A stretch of 40,270 nt of DNA, taken from contig CASEAQ010000023.1 of the NCBI GenBank assembly GCA_949285735.1, positions 1-40,270 on the forward strand, given 5' to 3'. Below the pieces are notes generated by a model. It was not told the DNA's origin, did no database searches, and saw only the letters and a program-made list of their open reading frames with translations. The position numbers and the translations under genes are program-made. This document shows positions 14,354 to 23,233 of this stretch, in pieces (position 1 is the stretch's first letter; every line of letters begins with the position of its first letter). This stretch comes from an uncultured Bacteroidales bacterium. Its GTDB lineage: Bacteria > Bacteroidota > Bacteroidia > Bacteroidales > Muribaculaceae.

Positions 14354-17332
14354 TTGAAGGCAATTGTTCGCTACATACCGGTGGCTATGGTGGTCGCCCT
14401 GATGCTTTTTGGCACTGCTTGCAGTACCAAGAAGAATACCTCCATGTCGCGTTTCTGGCAGGCGTTCACCACCCGATACAACGTCTATTTCAATGGTTCA
14501 GAGCATTATAAGACGGAGTTGAAGGATATGGAAACCGAGTATGAGGACGACTACACCAAGCAGTTGTATATCCACCCAGCCGAGGCATACCAGCACCCTT
14601 CGAGCCCGCAGCCCTCTGCCGACTTCAACCGCACGGTCGAGAAGATGCAGAAGGCGATAAGGCTTCACTCTATAAAGAAGAAGCCAAAGAAGAAAAGCGG
14701 CAAGGGTCGTGACAAGAAATACAAGGAGTGGATGAAGCGCGAGGAGTATAACCCGTTTCTCCACAATGCATGGCTGATGATGGGGCGGGCGCAGTATATG
14801 AATGGCGACTTCATGACTGCCGCCGCAACGTTTCACTACACGTCGCAGCACTTCAAGTGGCTGCCCGAGGTCGTCACCGAGGCACGGTTGTGGGAGGCGC
14901 AGTGCTACAATGCGCTTGAGTGGACTGCCGATGCCGAGAATATAATATCGAGAATCAAGGAAAAGGATTTGACCAACGGGAAGTTGAGGACGCTCTACAA
15001 CTTGTCGATGGCGAATTACCAAATAAAGGTTGACAGTGCCGAACTTGCTATTCCCTACCTTGTGAAGGTAATCGACAAGACTGGTGGCGCGCAGAAGGTG
15101 AGGTTGCGTTTCCTTTACGGGCAGTTGTGTGCCAAGACTGGGCGCGGAGCCGATGCCTATCTTGCTTTTAAAAAGGTGAGCGGCTCAAACAGTGCCACTT
15201 ATCGCACCAAGTTCAATGCCCGTATAAAGCAAAGTGAGGTCTATACCGGCAGCGACATCGAGAAAGAGGTGAAGTCGCTGCGGTCGATGGTAAAATATGA
15301 TCGTAACAAGGATTATCTCGACCAGATTTATTATGCCATAGGCAATCTGTACCTGTCGCGGCAGGACACAGTACGTGCCATAGAGAATTATGTGCTTGCT
15401 GCCGAGAACAGCACCCGTAACGGAATTGAGAAGGCGATAAGCCAGCTCACGCTTGGCGCGATATATTTCAAGCAAGGGCGTTACGACTTGGCGCAACCGT
15501 GCTATGCCGAGGCTGTGCCGTTGATAGGGGAGGACTATGCTGGCTACGACAGCCTTAAAAAACGGTCGGACGTGCTCGACGAACTGGCTGTGTATGCACA
15601 GAATGTGGAGTTGCAAGACTCGTTGCTGCGCCTGTCGGCAATGACTGTCGAGGAGCAGACGGCTGTTGCCGAAAAGATAATCGCCGAACTCAAGAAGCGC
15701 GAGGAGGAGGAAGCCGAGGCTGCCCGCCGCGAGGAATACTTGGCACAGCAGGCTGCGCAAGGCTCGATGCTTGGCAACAACGAAAATGCACCCACATCGT
15801 TTACACTCAACACCGACGATTCGTGGTATTTCTATAACACCACCACCAAGAATGCCGGACGGACGGCGTTCCAAAAGGCGTGGGGCAGCCGAAAGCTCGA
15901 AGATGACTGGCGGCGGCGCAACAAGGCTACATTCTCGATGTCGGAATTCGAGGAAGTGGACTACGACAGCATGGACGAGGAGGGCAATATGCCCGGCGAC
16001 AGCATAGCCAGCGGCGAAGAAACCGTCAATGCCGATTCGCTCAAGCGGCTTGAAGACCCCCACTATGTGGAATACTACCTGAGGCAGATACCTAAGACCG
16101 ACGAAGAGCGGCAGACGTGTAACGATATCATACAAGAGGGCTTGTTCAACATGGGCGTGATATTGAAAGACCGCCTTGAGGACTTCCAAGGGTCGATAAC
16201 GCAGTTTAACACCCTGCTCACCCGCTATCCCGACAACATTTACAGGCTCGACACGTATTACAACTTATACTTGATGTATGTGCGCATGGGCAATATGGCT
16301 CAAGCCGAGTTTTACAGGCAGTTGATTATAACCAACTTTGCCGACTCGGGCTATGGGCAAGCGATGAAAGACCCCAACTATATCGAAAACTTGCGCAACA
16401 TGGAGCGAGACCAAGAGGCGATGTATGCCGCAGCGTATGATGCCTACTTGGGCAACCGCAACGGCGAGGTGCATGAGGCATACGCCGAGATGATGCGCCG
16501 CTACCCGTTGTCGAAAATCATGCCTAAGTTCATGTTTATCGATGCCTTGTCATACCTCACCGAGAAGAATTACGACAAGTTCAAGTCAACGTTGCGTGAA
16601 ATGCTTGAACGTTATCCCGAGACAGATATTACCCCCACGGCATCGTCGATAATGAGGCAGATTGCCCAAGGGCGCAAACTCGAAGGGGGCGGCAGCAACT
16701 TGCGGGGAATGTTCTGGGCGACACGTCTCACCAACGACACTATCGACCCCAACGACACCACGCGTAAGGTGACACCGTTCAAGTGGGAGCCGCAGTCGCC
16801 GCACTATTATGTGCTTGCATTCTCGCTCGACTCGGTTTCGGAAAACCAATTGTTGTTTGACGTGGCGCGCCACAACTTTTCGACGTTCGAGATAAAAGAT
16901 TTCGACCTTGAGCAAATGTCTTTCGGTCGCATGGGCTTGCTTATAATAAAAGGTTTTAATAACTTTGATGAGCTTGTTCAGTATAAGACGCTGCTCGAAA
17001 ATAGCGAACAGGTGAATCTGCCGCCAAGTGTCAGGCACGTGATGATAAGCGTTGACAACTTCAATTTACTCATCAACGAGGGTCGTTCGCTCGAAGAGTA
17101 TTTCATGTACATAGAACAACTTAACCAAGAGCGCGGCGACGCAATGATGGGTGAAGGAGACGGTGAAGAAGTGGTTGGCGGAGATGAACACGGCTCTGCC
17201 AACGGTGAAGTGACCGACAGCGAAACTGGTGCCAATGAGGCTACTGACGACGGCAGCGGCAATGGACAAGAAGCAGGAAGTGACAACCAGATTGGTGCGG
17301 AAGAGGTGAACGACTCGATTCCGCAACAATAG
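14354..17332 (+). CDS. porW: TPR lipoprotein, PorW/SprE-like
   Basis: 992 residues, start codon TTG: the first in-frame stop upstream is at 14336, and no ATG gives a signal peptide. The lipoprotein signal has lipobox FGTAC-S, Cys at residue 23. Most of the chain is helical repeats of TPR type, with blocks such as AYLAFKKV, AIENYVLAAENS, GAIYFKQGRYDLAQPCYAEA and YNLYLMYVRMGNMAQAEFYRQ. A charged coiled stretch lies near 445-470, and the last ~55 residues are acidic Gly/Glu/Asp-rich low complexity. PorW of Porphyromonas and SprE of Flavobacterium are TPR lipoproteins of the type IX secretion system. The next gene is porX, the matching regulator, which supports the call. Symbol is by family and context. 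Confidence 0.7.
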   Translation: MKAIVRYIPVAMVVALMLFGTACSTKKNTSMSRFWQAFTTRYNVYFNGSEHYKTELKDMETEYEDDYTKQLYIHPAEAYQHPSSPQPSADFNRTVEKMQKAIRLHSIKKKPKKKSGKGRDKKYKEWMKREEYNPFLHNAWLMMGRAQYMNGDFMTAAATFHYTSQHFKWLPEVVTEARLWEAQCYNALEWTADAENIISRIKEKDLTNGKLRTLYNLSMANYQIKVDSAELAIPYLVKVIDKTGGAQKVRLRFLYGQLCAKTGRGADAYLAFKKVSGSNSATYRTKFNARIKQSEVYTGSDIEKEVKSLRSMVKYDRNKDYLDQIYYAIGNLYLSRQDTVRAIENYVLAAENSTRNGIEKAISQLTLGAIYFKQGRYDLAQPCYAEAVPLIGEDYAGYDSLKKRSDVLDELAVYAQNVELQDSLLRLSAMTVEEQTAVAEKIIAELKKREEEEAEAARREEYLAQQAAQGSMLGNNENAPTSFTLNTDDSWYFYNTTTKNAGRTAFQKAWGSRKLEDDWRRRNKATFSMSEFEEVDYDSMDEEGNMPGDSIASGEETVNADSLKRLEDPHYVEYYLRQIPKTDEERQTCNDIIQEGLFNMGVILKDRLEDFQGSITQFNTLLTRYPDNIYRLDTYYNLYLMYVRMGNMAQAEFYRQLIITNFADSGYGQAMKDPNYIENLRNMERDQEAMYAAAYDAYLGNRNGEVHEAYAEMMRRYPLSKIMPKFMFIDALSYLTEKNYDKFKSTLREMLERYPETDITPTASSIMRQIAQGRKLEGGGSNLRGMFWATRLTNDTIDPNDTTRKVTPFKWEPQSPHYYVLAFSLDSVSENQLLFDVARHNFSTFEIKDFDLEQMSFGRMGLLIIKGFNNFDELVQYKTLLENSEQVNLPPSVRHVMISVDNFNLLINEGRSLEEYFMYIEQLNQERGDAMMGEGDGEEVVGGDEHGSANGEVTDSETGANEATDDGSGNGQEAGSDNQIGAEEVNDSIPQQ

Positions 17333-17346
17333 AGAAAATAGGAGCA

Positions 17347-18891
17347 ATGAGTAATGGATTGATATTGTGGGCTGACGACGAGATTGACCTCTTGAAGCCC
17401 CATATACTGTTTTTGAAGCAAAAGGGTTATGACGTGGTGACGGTGTCGAATGGCAGGGATGCGCTCGATGCTGCCGACAGACACAATTTCGACTTGATAA
17501 TTCTCGACGAGAATATGCCAGGGCTTAGCGGACTCGAAACTTTGTCGCAAATAAAGTTGTCATTGCCCGAGGTCCCGGTAATCATGATAACCAAGAGCGA
17601 AGAGGAAAATATAATGAATCAGGCGATTGGTAACAAGATTGCCGACTACCTTATAAAACCTGTCAATCCCAACCAGATATTGCTTTCGATAAAGAAAAAC
17701 CTGCATTCGAGCAAGTTGGTGGCACAAAAAACAGCTCTCGATTACCAGCAGGAGTTTCGCAAGATAAGTATGGCAATCAACGATGCTGCCACATTCGACG
17801 ACTGGTGTGAGGTGTATAAGACGCTTGTGCACTGGGAATTGACGCTTGCCAGTGCCGACACCAATATGGATGAGCTGTTGCTGCTGCAAAAGGTGGAGGC
17901 AAACTCGGCTTTCTCGAAGTTTGTCAAGAAGAACTATGAAAAGTGGGTGACCACCGACAATCACCCCTTGATGAGCCACGAGATAATGAAGAACAAGGTG
18001 TTCCCGCTGCTCGATGCCGGCGAAAAGGTGTTCTTGATAGTCATCGACAACTTCCGCCTCGACCAATGGCGCATGGTGAAGCCGTTGGTGGGCGAGTATT
18101 TCACAATCGACGAGGATGGGCTGTATTGCAGCATTTTGCCCACGGCAACGCAGTATGCCCGCAATGCCATTTTCTCGGGGTTGATGCCGATACATATTTC
18201 CAAGATGTTTCCCGACTTGTGGGTTGACGAAGATGCCGAAGAGGGGAAAAACATCAACGAGTCGCCGCTGGTGCAGACGCTGCTTGAGCGTTACCGCAAG
18301 CGTTACACGTTTTCCTACAACAAGATAAACGATTCGGCAGCAGGGGAAAAGGTGTTGCAGAACTTCGCAAATCTCAGCAACTTCGACCTTAATGTGCTGG
18401 TGGTTAATTTTGTGGATATGCTTTCACACGCCCGAACCGAGTCGAAGATGATACGCGAACTTGCATATTCCGATGCAGCCTACCGCTCGCTCACCGAGTC
18501 GTGGTTCAAGCATTCCACCATCAGCGATCTGTTGAAGCAGATTGCCGAGAGTGGTTGCCGCGTGGTGCTTACCACCGACCATGGCACCGTGCGCGTCAAC
18601 AATCCAATAAAGGTGATTGGCGATCGTGCAACGAATACCAATTTGCGGTATAAACTTGGGAAGAACCTGAGCTACAATCCCAAGCAGGTGTATGAAATGA
18701 AGAATCCCACAGCATTCGGTTTGCCGTCGCCCAATGTCTCGACGACCTATATTTTTGCTGCCAACCGCGATTTCTTTGCCTATCCCAACAATTACAACTA
18801 TTATGTGTCGTACTACAACGACACATTCCAGCATGGCGGCATTTCGCTCGAAGAGATGATAGTGCCAGTTGTCACCATGTCAAGAAAATAG
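17347..18891 (+). CDS. porX: PorX-type response regulator with PglZ phosphatase domain
   Basis: 514 residues. Receiver domain 1-~120: acidic pair Asp10-Asp11, phospho-acceptor Asp54 in ILDENMPG, switch Thr in MITKSEEE and Lys in DYLIKPV. After a helical linker (~125-215) comes a PglZ/alkaline phosphatase-like domain with its metal-site residues in place: Asp234 in VIDNFR, Thr266 or Thr268 in PTATQ, Asp357 and His361 in VDMLSH, Asp411-His412 in TTDHG, His496 in HGGIS. PorX of Porphyromonas gingivalis controls type IX secretion with PorY and SigP and hydrolyses oligonucleotides. It lies 14 bp after the porW-like gene, clearly one operon, and is closed by a terminator at 18903. Other type IX secretion genes are not in this window. 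Confidence 0.88.
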   Translation: MSNGLILWADDEIDLLKPHILFLKQKGYDVVTVSNGRDALDAADRHNFDLIILDENMPGLSGLETLSQIKLSLPEVPVIMITKSEEENIMNQAIGNKIADYLIKPVNPNQILLSIKKNLHSSKLVAQKTALDYQQEFRKISMAINDAATFDDWCEVYKTLVHWELTLASADTNMDELLLLQKVEANSAFSKFVKKNYEKWVTTDNHPLMSHEIMKNKVFPLLDAGEKVFLIVIDNFRLDQWRMVKPLVGEYFTIDEDGLYCSILPTATQYARNAIFSGLMPIHISKMFPDLWVDEDAEEGKNINESPLVQTLLERYRKRYTFSYNKINDSAAGEKVLQNFANLSNFDLNVLVVNFVDMLSHARTESKMIRELAYSDAAYRSLTESWFKHSTISDLLKQIAESGCRVVLTTDHGTVRVNNPIKVIGDRATNTNLRYKLGKNLSYNPKQVYEMKNPTAFGLPSPNVSTTYIFAANRDFFAYPNNYNYYVSYYNDTFQHGGISLEEMIVPVVTMSRK

Positions 18892-18902
18892 ATGGCGAGG
18901 CT

Positions 18903-18953
18903 GCCGCCGTAGCGTGCCGGGCAATGCTAATTTGCTGCGGTGGCGAGTTTTTT
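18903..18953 (+). terminator. Terminator after porX
   Basis: GCCGCCGTAGC (18903-18913) pairs with GCTGCGGTGGC (18934-18944) with two wobbles; TTTTTT at 18948-18953. Confidence 0.65.
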
Positions 18954-18965
18954 CGCACGAATTGC

Positions 18966-18996
18966 TTTGTCCTGCCATCGACTTGCATTAACTTTG
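18966..18996 (+). promoter_or_regulatory. Promoter of guaA
   Basis: TTTG (18966-18969), 19 bp, TAACTTTG (18989-18996). Full consensus; leader of about 25 nt. No purine riboswitch-like fold is seen in it. Confidence 0.75.
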
Positions 18997-19027
18997 CAAA
19001 TCATAGTTACATATATAATCATAGTAT

Positions 19028-20551
19028 ATGCAGGAGAAAATTATCATTCTTGACTTCGGGTCGCAGACTACGCAACTCATAGGTCGCCGTGTGCGCGAGC
19101 TTAATATGTATTGCGAGATTGTGCCCTACAACAAGTTTCCCCATGGCGATGAGTCGGTTATCGGCGTGATACTTTCGGGAAGCCCGTTCTCGGTTTACGA
19201 CGAGAAGGCATTCAAAGTTGACTTGTCGCAGATAAGGGGTCGTTATCCGATTCTTGGCATCTGTTATGGTGCGCAGTTTATGGCTTATGTCAATGGAGGC
19301 AAGGTTGAGCCAGCAGCTACACGCGAATACGGCAGAGCCAATCTTGCCAAAATTGATAGCAACAATCCGTTGCTGAAGGGCGTGGGGGAAAATTCGCAGG
19401 TGTGGATGAGTCACGGTGACACCATCACGGCATTGCCCGAGAACTTCAAGATAATAGCTTCGACCGACAAGGTGGCAGTGGCTGCCTATCAGGCGGAAGG
19501 GGAAAAATTATGGGGTGTGCAATTCCATCCCGAAGTTTTCCACTCGGTTGACGGAACTAAAATCTTGGAAAACTTTGTCGTAGGCATTTGTGGCGGCAAG
19601 CAAGACTGGAGCGCGTCGTCGTTCATCGAAACGACTGTTGCGCAACTTCGCGAGCAACTTGGCGACGACAAGGTGGTGCTTGGCTTGAGTGGCGGCGTTG
19701 ACTCGTCGGTGGCTGCCGTGTTGCTCAACAAGGCAATCGGCAGGAACCTCACTTGCATATTTGTCGATCATGGAATGTTGCGCAAGAATGAGTTCAAGAA
19801 TGTGTTGCACGACTATGAGTGCTTAGGCTTGAATGTGATAGGCGTGGACGCGAGCGAGAAGTTCTTTGGCGAACTTGCCGGCGTGACTGAGCCTGAACGC
19901 AAGCGTAAGATTATAGGCAAGGGCTTTATTGACGTGTTTGATGAAGAGGCACACAAGATAAAAGACGTGAAGTGGCTTGCACAGGGCACTATCTATCCCG
20001 ACTGCATCGAGTCGCTGTCGATTACCGGCACCGTTATCAAGAGTCACCACAACGTGGGTGGTCTGCCTGAGAAAATGAATTTGAAGTTGTGTGAACCGTT
20101 GCGTTTGCTCTTCAAGGACGAAGTGAGACGGGTGGGGCGCGAACTTGGTATGCCCGAGCACTTGATAAAACGTCACCCGTTCCCGGGACCTGGGTTGGCT
20201 GTGCGCATCCTTGGCGACATCACGCGTGAGAAAGTGAGCATTTTGCAAGATGCCGACGACATATTCATTCAAGGCTTGCGCGACTGGGGGCTTTATGACA
20301 AGGTGTGGCAGGCAGGTGTGATACTGCTGCCAGTGCAGAGTGTTGGCGTGATGGGCGATGAACGCACCTATGAGCGTGCCGTGGCTCTGCGTGCTGTCAC
20401 CAGCACCGATGCCATGACAGCCGACTGGGCACACTTGCCTTATGAATTCCTTGCCAAGGTGAGCAACGACATCATCAACAAGGTGAAAGGCGTGAACAGG
20501 GTATGTTATGACATAAGCTCAAAACCACCGGCAACTATCGAGTGGGAATAA
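19028..20551 (+). CDS. guaA: GMP synthase (glutamine-hydrolysing)
   Basis: 507 residues, the usual single-chain length. It aminates XMP to GMP using glutamine and ATP. The N-terminal class I amidotransferase has nucleophile Cys79 in GICYGAQ and His167/Glu169 in VQFHPEV. The ATP pyrophosphatase domain starts with P-loop SGGVDSS (221-227). The C-terminal dimerisation domain ends KPPATIEWE, the conserved ending of the family. It is a stand-alone transcription unit with its own promoter and terminator. Confidence 0.97.
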   Translation: MQEKIIILDFGSQTTQLIGRRVRELNMYCEIVPYNKFPHGDESVIGVILSGSPFSVYDEKAFKVDLSQIRGRYPILGICYGAQFMAYVNGGKVEPAATREYGRANLAKIDSNNPLLKGVGENSQVWMSHGDTITALPENFKIIASTDKVAVAAYQAEGEKLWGVQFHPEVFHSVDGTKILENFVVGICGGKQDWSASSFIETTVAQLREQLGDDKVVLGLSGGVDSSVAAVLLNKAIGRNLTCIFVDHGMLRKNEFKNVLHDYECLGLNVIGVDASEKFFGELAGVTEPERKRKIIGKGFIDVFDEEAHKIKDVKWLAQGTIYPDCIESLSITGTVIKSHHNVGGLPEKMNLKLCEPLRLLFKDEVRRVGRELGMPEHLIKRHPFPGPGLAVRILGDITREKVSILQDADDIFIQGLRDWGLYDKVWQAGVILLPVQSVGVMGDERTYERAVALRAVTSTDAMTADWAHLPYEFLAKVSNDIINKVKGVNRVCYDISSKPPATIEWE

Positions 20552-20588
20552 TCCGCTAACCGCAGTTGAGCGGGAAAGGTATATTGGG

Positions 20589-20626
20589 GAGGAATTGTGT
20601 CGATTGGCGCAGTTCTTCTTTTTTTT
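20589..20626 (+). terminator. Terminator after guaA
   Basis: GAGGAATTG (20589-20597) pairs with CAGTTCTTC (20610-20618), two G-T pairs, followed by eight T. A small CCGCT/AGCGG hairpin lies just upstream at about 20553-20573. Confidence 0.6.
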
Positions 20627-20650
20627 GCTTGATTGTGATTGAATTGTATG

Positions 20651-20697
20651 AAAAAACAAGGCTTGCCACTTCCTCATTTAAGTGTAGGTGGCAAGCC
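20651..20697 (-). terminator. Terminator after efp
   Basis: Perfect 10-bp stem GGCTTGCCAC (20660-20669) / GTGGCAAGCC (20688-20697); on the minus strand it is followed by TTGTTTTTT. Confidence 0.75.
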
Positions 20698-20738
20698 GTT
20701 ATTGTTGTTGTAATAAAGCGCGTTATGTGTGTGTTGTG

Positions 20739-21302
20739 TTATTTTACGCGACCAACGTATGAACCGTCGCGAGTGTCAACTTCGATGAGTTCGCCTTCGT
20801 TGATGAACAAGGGAACTTTCACAGTTGCGCCAGTTTCTACGGTTGCAGGCTTGAGGGTGTTGGTAGCAGTGTCACCTTTCAATCCCGGTTCGGTATAAGT
20901 AACCTTCAAAGTGGTCTTTACAGGCATTTCGGCGTAAAGCACAGTTTCGGTCGAAGCGTCAGAAACTACTTCTACAGTGTCGCCTTCTTTCATATATGCG
21001 CTGCCAGTAACAAGGTCTTTGGCGATGGGTATTTGTTCGAAAGTTTCATTGTTCATGAAAATGTCGTCACCACCTTCTTGGTAAAGGTATTGGTATGGGC
21101 GGCGTTCCACGCGCACGTCTTCGAGCTTTTCGCCGATGTTGAAGCGGCGTTCGATTACACGGCCGTCAACCACGTCTTTAAGTTTTGTACGCATGAAAGT
21201 GTTGCCTTTTCCGGGCTTAACGTGAAGGAATTCTACGCAGAAGTAAAGTCTGCCGTCCATACGGATGCAAGTTCCGTTCTTGATGTCTTGAGCGTTAATC
21301 AT
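20739..21302 (-). CDS. efp: Translation elongation factor P
   Basis: 187 residues. EF-P enters the ribosomal E/P site and relieves stalling at polyproline. The family plan is clear: an N-terminal KOW-like domain with the tip loop KPGKGN, where Lys32 occupies the position modified in other bacteria, then GDTVEV in the central OB domain and the C-terminal signature [19 protein letters not shown]. No epmA/B-like modification gene is in the window. It has its own promoter and terminator and is divergent from rpmH. Confidence 0.95.
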   Translation of the reverse strand: MINAQDIKNGTCIRMDGRLYFCVEFLHVKPGKGNTFMRTKLKDVVDGRVIERRFNIGEKLEDVRVERRPYQYLYQEGGDDIFMNNETFEQIPIAKDLVTGSAYMKEGDTVEVVSDASTETVLYAEMPVKTTLKVTYTEPGLKGDTATNTLKPATVETGATVKVPLFINEGELIEVDTRDGSYVGRVK

Positions 21303-21347
21303 ATAATTATAATGAATAGTGTATAGACTGAATTGCTATATTTGCTG

Positions 21348-21378
21348 CAAAATTACTGTAATTCGGAAAAAACACAAA
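21348..21378 (-). promoter_or_regulatory. Promoter of efp
   Basis: Minus strand: TTTG (21378-21375), 19 bp, TAATTTTG (21355-21348). Full consensus. Confidence 0.72.
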
Positions 21379-21404
21379 AGAAAGGGGCAAAAAACTGAAT
21401 ACAC

Positions 21405-21436
21405 TTTGGTTATTTCAAAAAAAGTAGCTACTTTTG
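21405..21436 (+). promoter_or_regulatory. Promoter of rpmH
   Basis: TTTG (21405-21408), 20 bp, TACTTTTG (21429-21436). Full consensus, back to back with the efp promoter. Confidence 0.72.
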
Positions 21437-21480
21437 CACACCGAAATTGAAAATTAAAGAAACAATAAAAATATAAAACG

Positions 21481-21636
21481 ATGAAAAGAACATACCAACC
21501 GTCGAACAGGAAGAGAGTTAACAAGCATGGCTTCCGCCAAAGGATGAAAACAGCTGACGGCCGCAAGGTGCTTGCCCGCCGTCGCGCAAAGGGTCGCTAC
21601 AGCCTCACAGTTTCTGATTCTATAGGAAGCAAGTAA
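21481..21636 (+). CDS. rpmH: 50S ribosomal protein L34
   Basis: 51 residues, very basic: it starts [18 protein letters not shown] and contains [19 protein letters not shown], the L34 signature. It is a structural protein of the large subunit. In many bacteria rpmH sits beside rnpA and dnaA; here it stands alone opposite efp, with its own promoter and a very strong terminator, a layout common in Bacteroidetes. Confidence 0.97.
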   Translation: MKRTYQPSNRKRVNKHGFRQRMKTADGRKVLARRRAKGRYSLTVSDSIGSK

Positions 21637-21715
21637 AATGTGGGTGGTGCGTCTTTCCACGCAACGCAATATCTTCTAAATTATGGTGGTTGGTGGAGGA
21701 ACGTGAATCGATTAA

Positions 21716-21755
21716 GCCGTTGTTGCCATTGTGTGGCAGCAACGGCGTTTTTTTT
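21716..21755 (+). terminator. Terminator after rpmH
   Basis: 13-bp stem GCCGTTGTTGCCA (21716-21728) / TGGCAGCAACGGC (21734-21746), one wobble, 5-base loop, then G and eight T. Confidence 0.92.
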
Positions 21756-21849
21756 CTCGAATGGTCGTGACAAGGCTGGAATGGCTGGAAAAATGGCATA
21801 ATTAGCATATTTTATATGTAAAAGTGTCATAGCTTTCTGTTGATATGGC

Positions 21850-21857
21850 TATTTTTG
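21850..21857 (+). promoter_or_regulatory. -7 element of the RND efflux operon
   Basis: TATTTTTG fits TAnnTTTG; the -33 position is not convincing. Confidence 0.45.
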
Positions 21858-21998
21858 CATCGAACTGAACAGAGCTTTGCCGCATTGCCCCCGTATGGTT
21901 GCAGCAATGGCAAAAAACTTATAAACCGAGACTTTACAAATCGAAATGAAAATGAGGCGGCAAGTGGTTTCTTGCCGGGATGGTAAAAATTGACTGAG

Positions 21999-23198
21999 AT
22001 GAGATTCTTTTCAACAAAACGAGATTTTACGTTTACGAGGAAGCAAATAATCGTGGCGGCTGTCGTGGTTATCTTGATTGGTGTCGTTTGCTTTGTCTTG
22101 ACACGAAAGCCTGAACCCGAACCGGAATACCCGGTTGTGTGTGTCGAATCGGCAGGAAAGCAAAATGTGGAGATATATGGCGACTATGTAGGTCGCATTA
22201 GGGCGCAACAGTTTGTGGAGGTGCGAGCTCGTGTTGAGGGCTTCCTTGAACAAATGAAGTTTGAGGAGGGTACATACGTCAACCGTGGTCAAGTATTGTT
22301 TGTCATAAACCAAGACCAATATAAGGCAAAAGCAGACAAGGCGCGCGCCCAATTGAAGAAGGACGAGGCCACTGCCCGCAAGGCAGAGCGTGACCTCGAA
22401 CGCATACGCCCACTTTATGAACAGAATGCTGCCAGCCAGCTCGACTTGGACAACGCTATTGCCGCATACGAAACTGCAGTGGCAAGTGTAGGCATGAGCC
22501 AAGCCGATCTTGACCAGGCTGAGCAGGAGTTGGGCTACACGATAGTGACTTCACCCATCTCGGGGCATATCAGCGAGAGGCACGTTGACCTCGGCACACT
22601 CGTCGGAACAGGGGCACAGTCGTTGCTTGCGACCATTGTGAAGAGCGACACGGTGCTTGTTGACTTCAGCATGACTGCTCTCGACTACTTGCGCAGCAAG
22701 GAGCGAAACGTCAACATCGGCCAGCAAGATACCACACGCTCGTGGCAGCCGACTGTGACTATCACTCTTGCCGACAATAGCGTATATCCCTACAAGGGGT
22801 TGGTTGACTTTGCCGAGCCACAGGTTAACCCGGAGACTGGTACATTCTCGGTGCGTGCCGAAATGGCCAACCCCAACCATGTGTTGCTCCCCGGGCAGTT
22901 TACCAAGGTGAGACTGTTGCTCGATGTGATGGAAGATGCTACTGTGGTGCCCAAGAAGGCGTTGATACAGGAAAAGGGTGCATCCTATATATACGTTATG
23001 CGCCGCGACTCGGTTGTCGAAAGGCGTTATATCGAAGTGAGCGCAGAGTTTGGCAACAATATGGTGGTTGAGCGCGGACTCGTGCCTGGCGAGATGGTTG
23101 TGACAGAGGGTATCAATAAGTTGACTCCTGGAGTGAAAGTAACAGTTGCAAAGCCCGAGGATTTCATAGAAGCAAAGCCTGAGGAAGGCGAGGAATAA
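21999..23198 (+). CDS. RND efflux periplasmic adaptor (AcrA/MexA type)
   Basis: 399 residues from ATG 21999; TTG at 21990 would add three residues. A single N-terminal membrane segment (about 17-37, AAVVVILIGVVCFVL) anchors it; no lipobox is present. Family order: barrel-sandwich half RARVEGFLEQMKFEEGTYVNRGQVLF, a coiled-coil hairpin (about 105-175, with DKARAQLKKDEATARKAERDLERI), second lipoyl half VTSPISGHISERHVDLGTLV, then beta-barrel and membrane-proximal domains with LLPGQFTKVRLLL. It bridges the inner-membrane pump and outer-membrane channel encoded next; the gap to the pump gene is 35 bp. Confidence 0.92.
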   Translation: MRFFSTKRDFTFTRKQIIVAAVVVILIGVVCFVLTRKPEPEPEYPVVCVESAGKQNVEIYGDYVGRIRAQQFVEVRARVEGFLEQMKFEEGTYVNRGQVLFVINQDQYKAKADKARAQLKKDEATARKAERDLERIRPLYEQNAASQLDLDNAIAAYETAVASVGMSQADLDQAEQELGYTIVTSPISGHISERHVDLGTLVGTGAQSLLATIVKSDTVLVDFSMTALDYLRSKERNVNIGQQDTTRSWQPTVTITLADNSVYPYKGLVDFAEPQVNPETGTFSVRAEMANPNHVLLPGQFTKVRLLLDVMEDATVVPKKALIQEKGASYIYVMRRDSVVERRYIEVSAEFGNNMVVERGLVPGEMVVTEGINKLTPGVKVTVAKPEDFIEAKPEEGEE

Positions 23199-23233
23199 GT
23201 TGAGTTCCTACCATTAATCACAGACAAACCCGT

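Larger units (their letters stand above)
21637..21998 (+). other. Intergenic region between rpmH and the efflux operon
   Basis: Contains the rpmH terminator and the efflux operon -7 element. The leader after that element is about 130 nt and shows no obvious operator palindrome. No TetR- or MarR-type regulator gene is adjacent. Confidence 0.5.
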
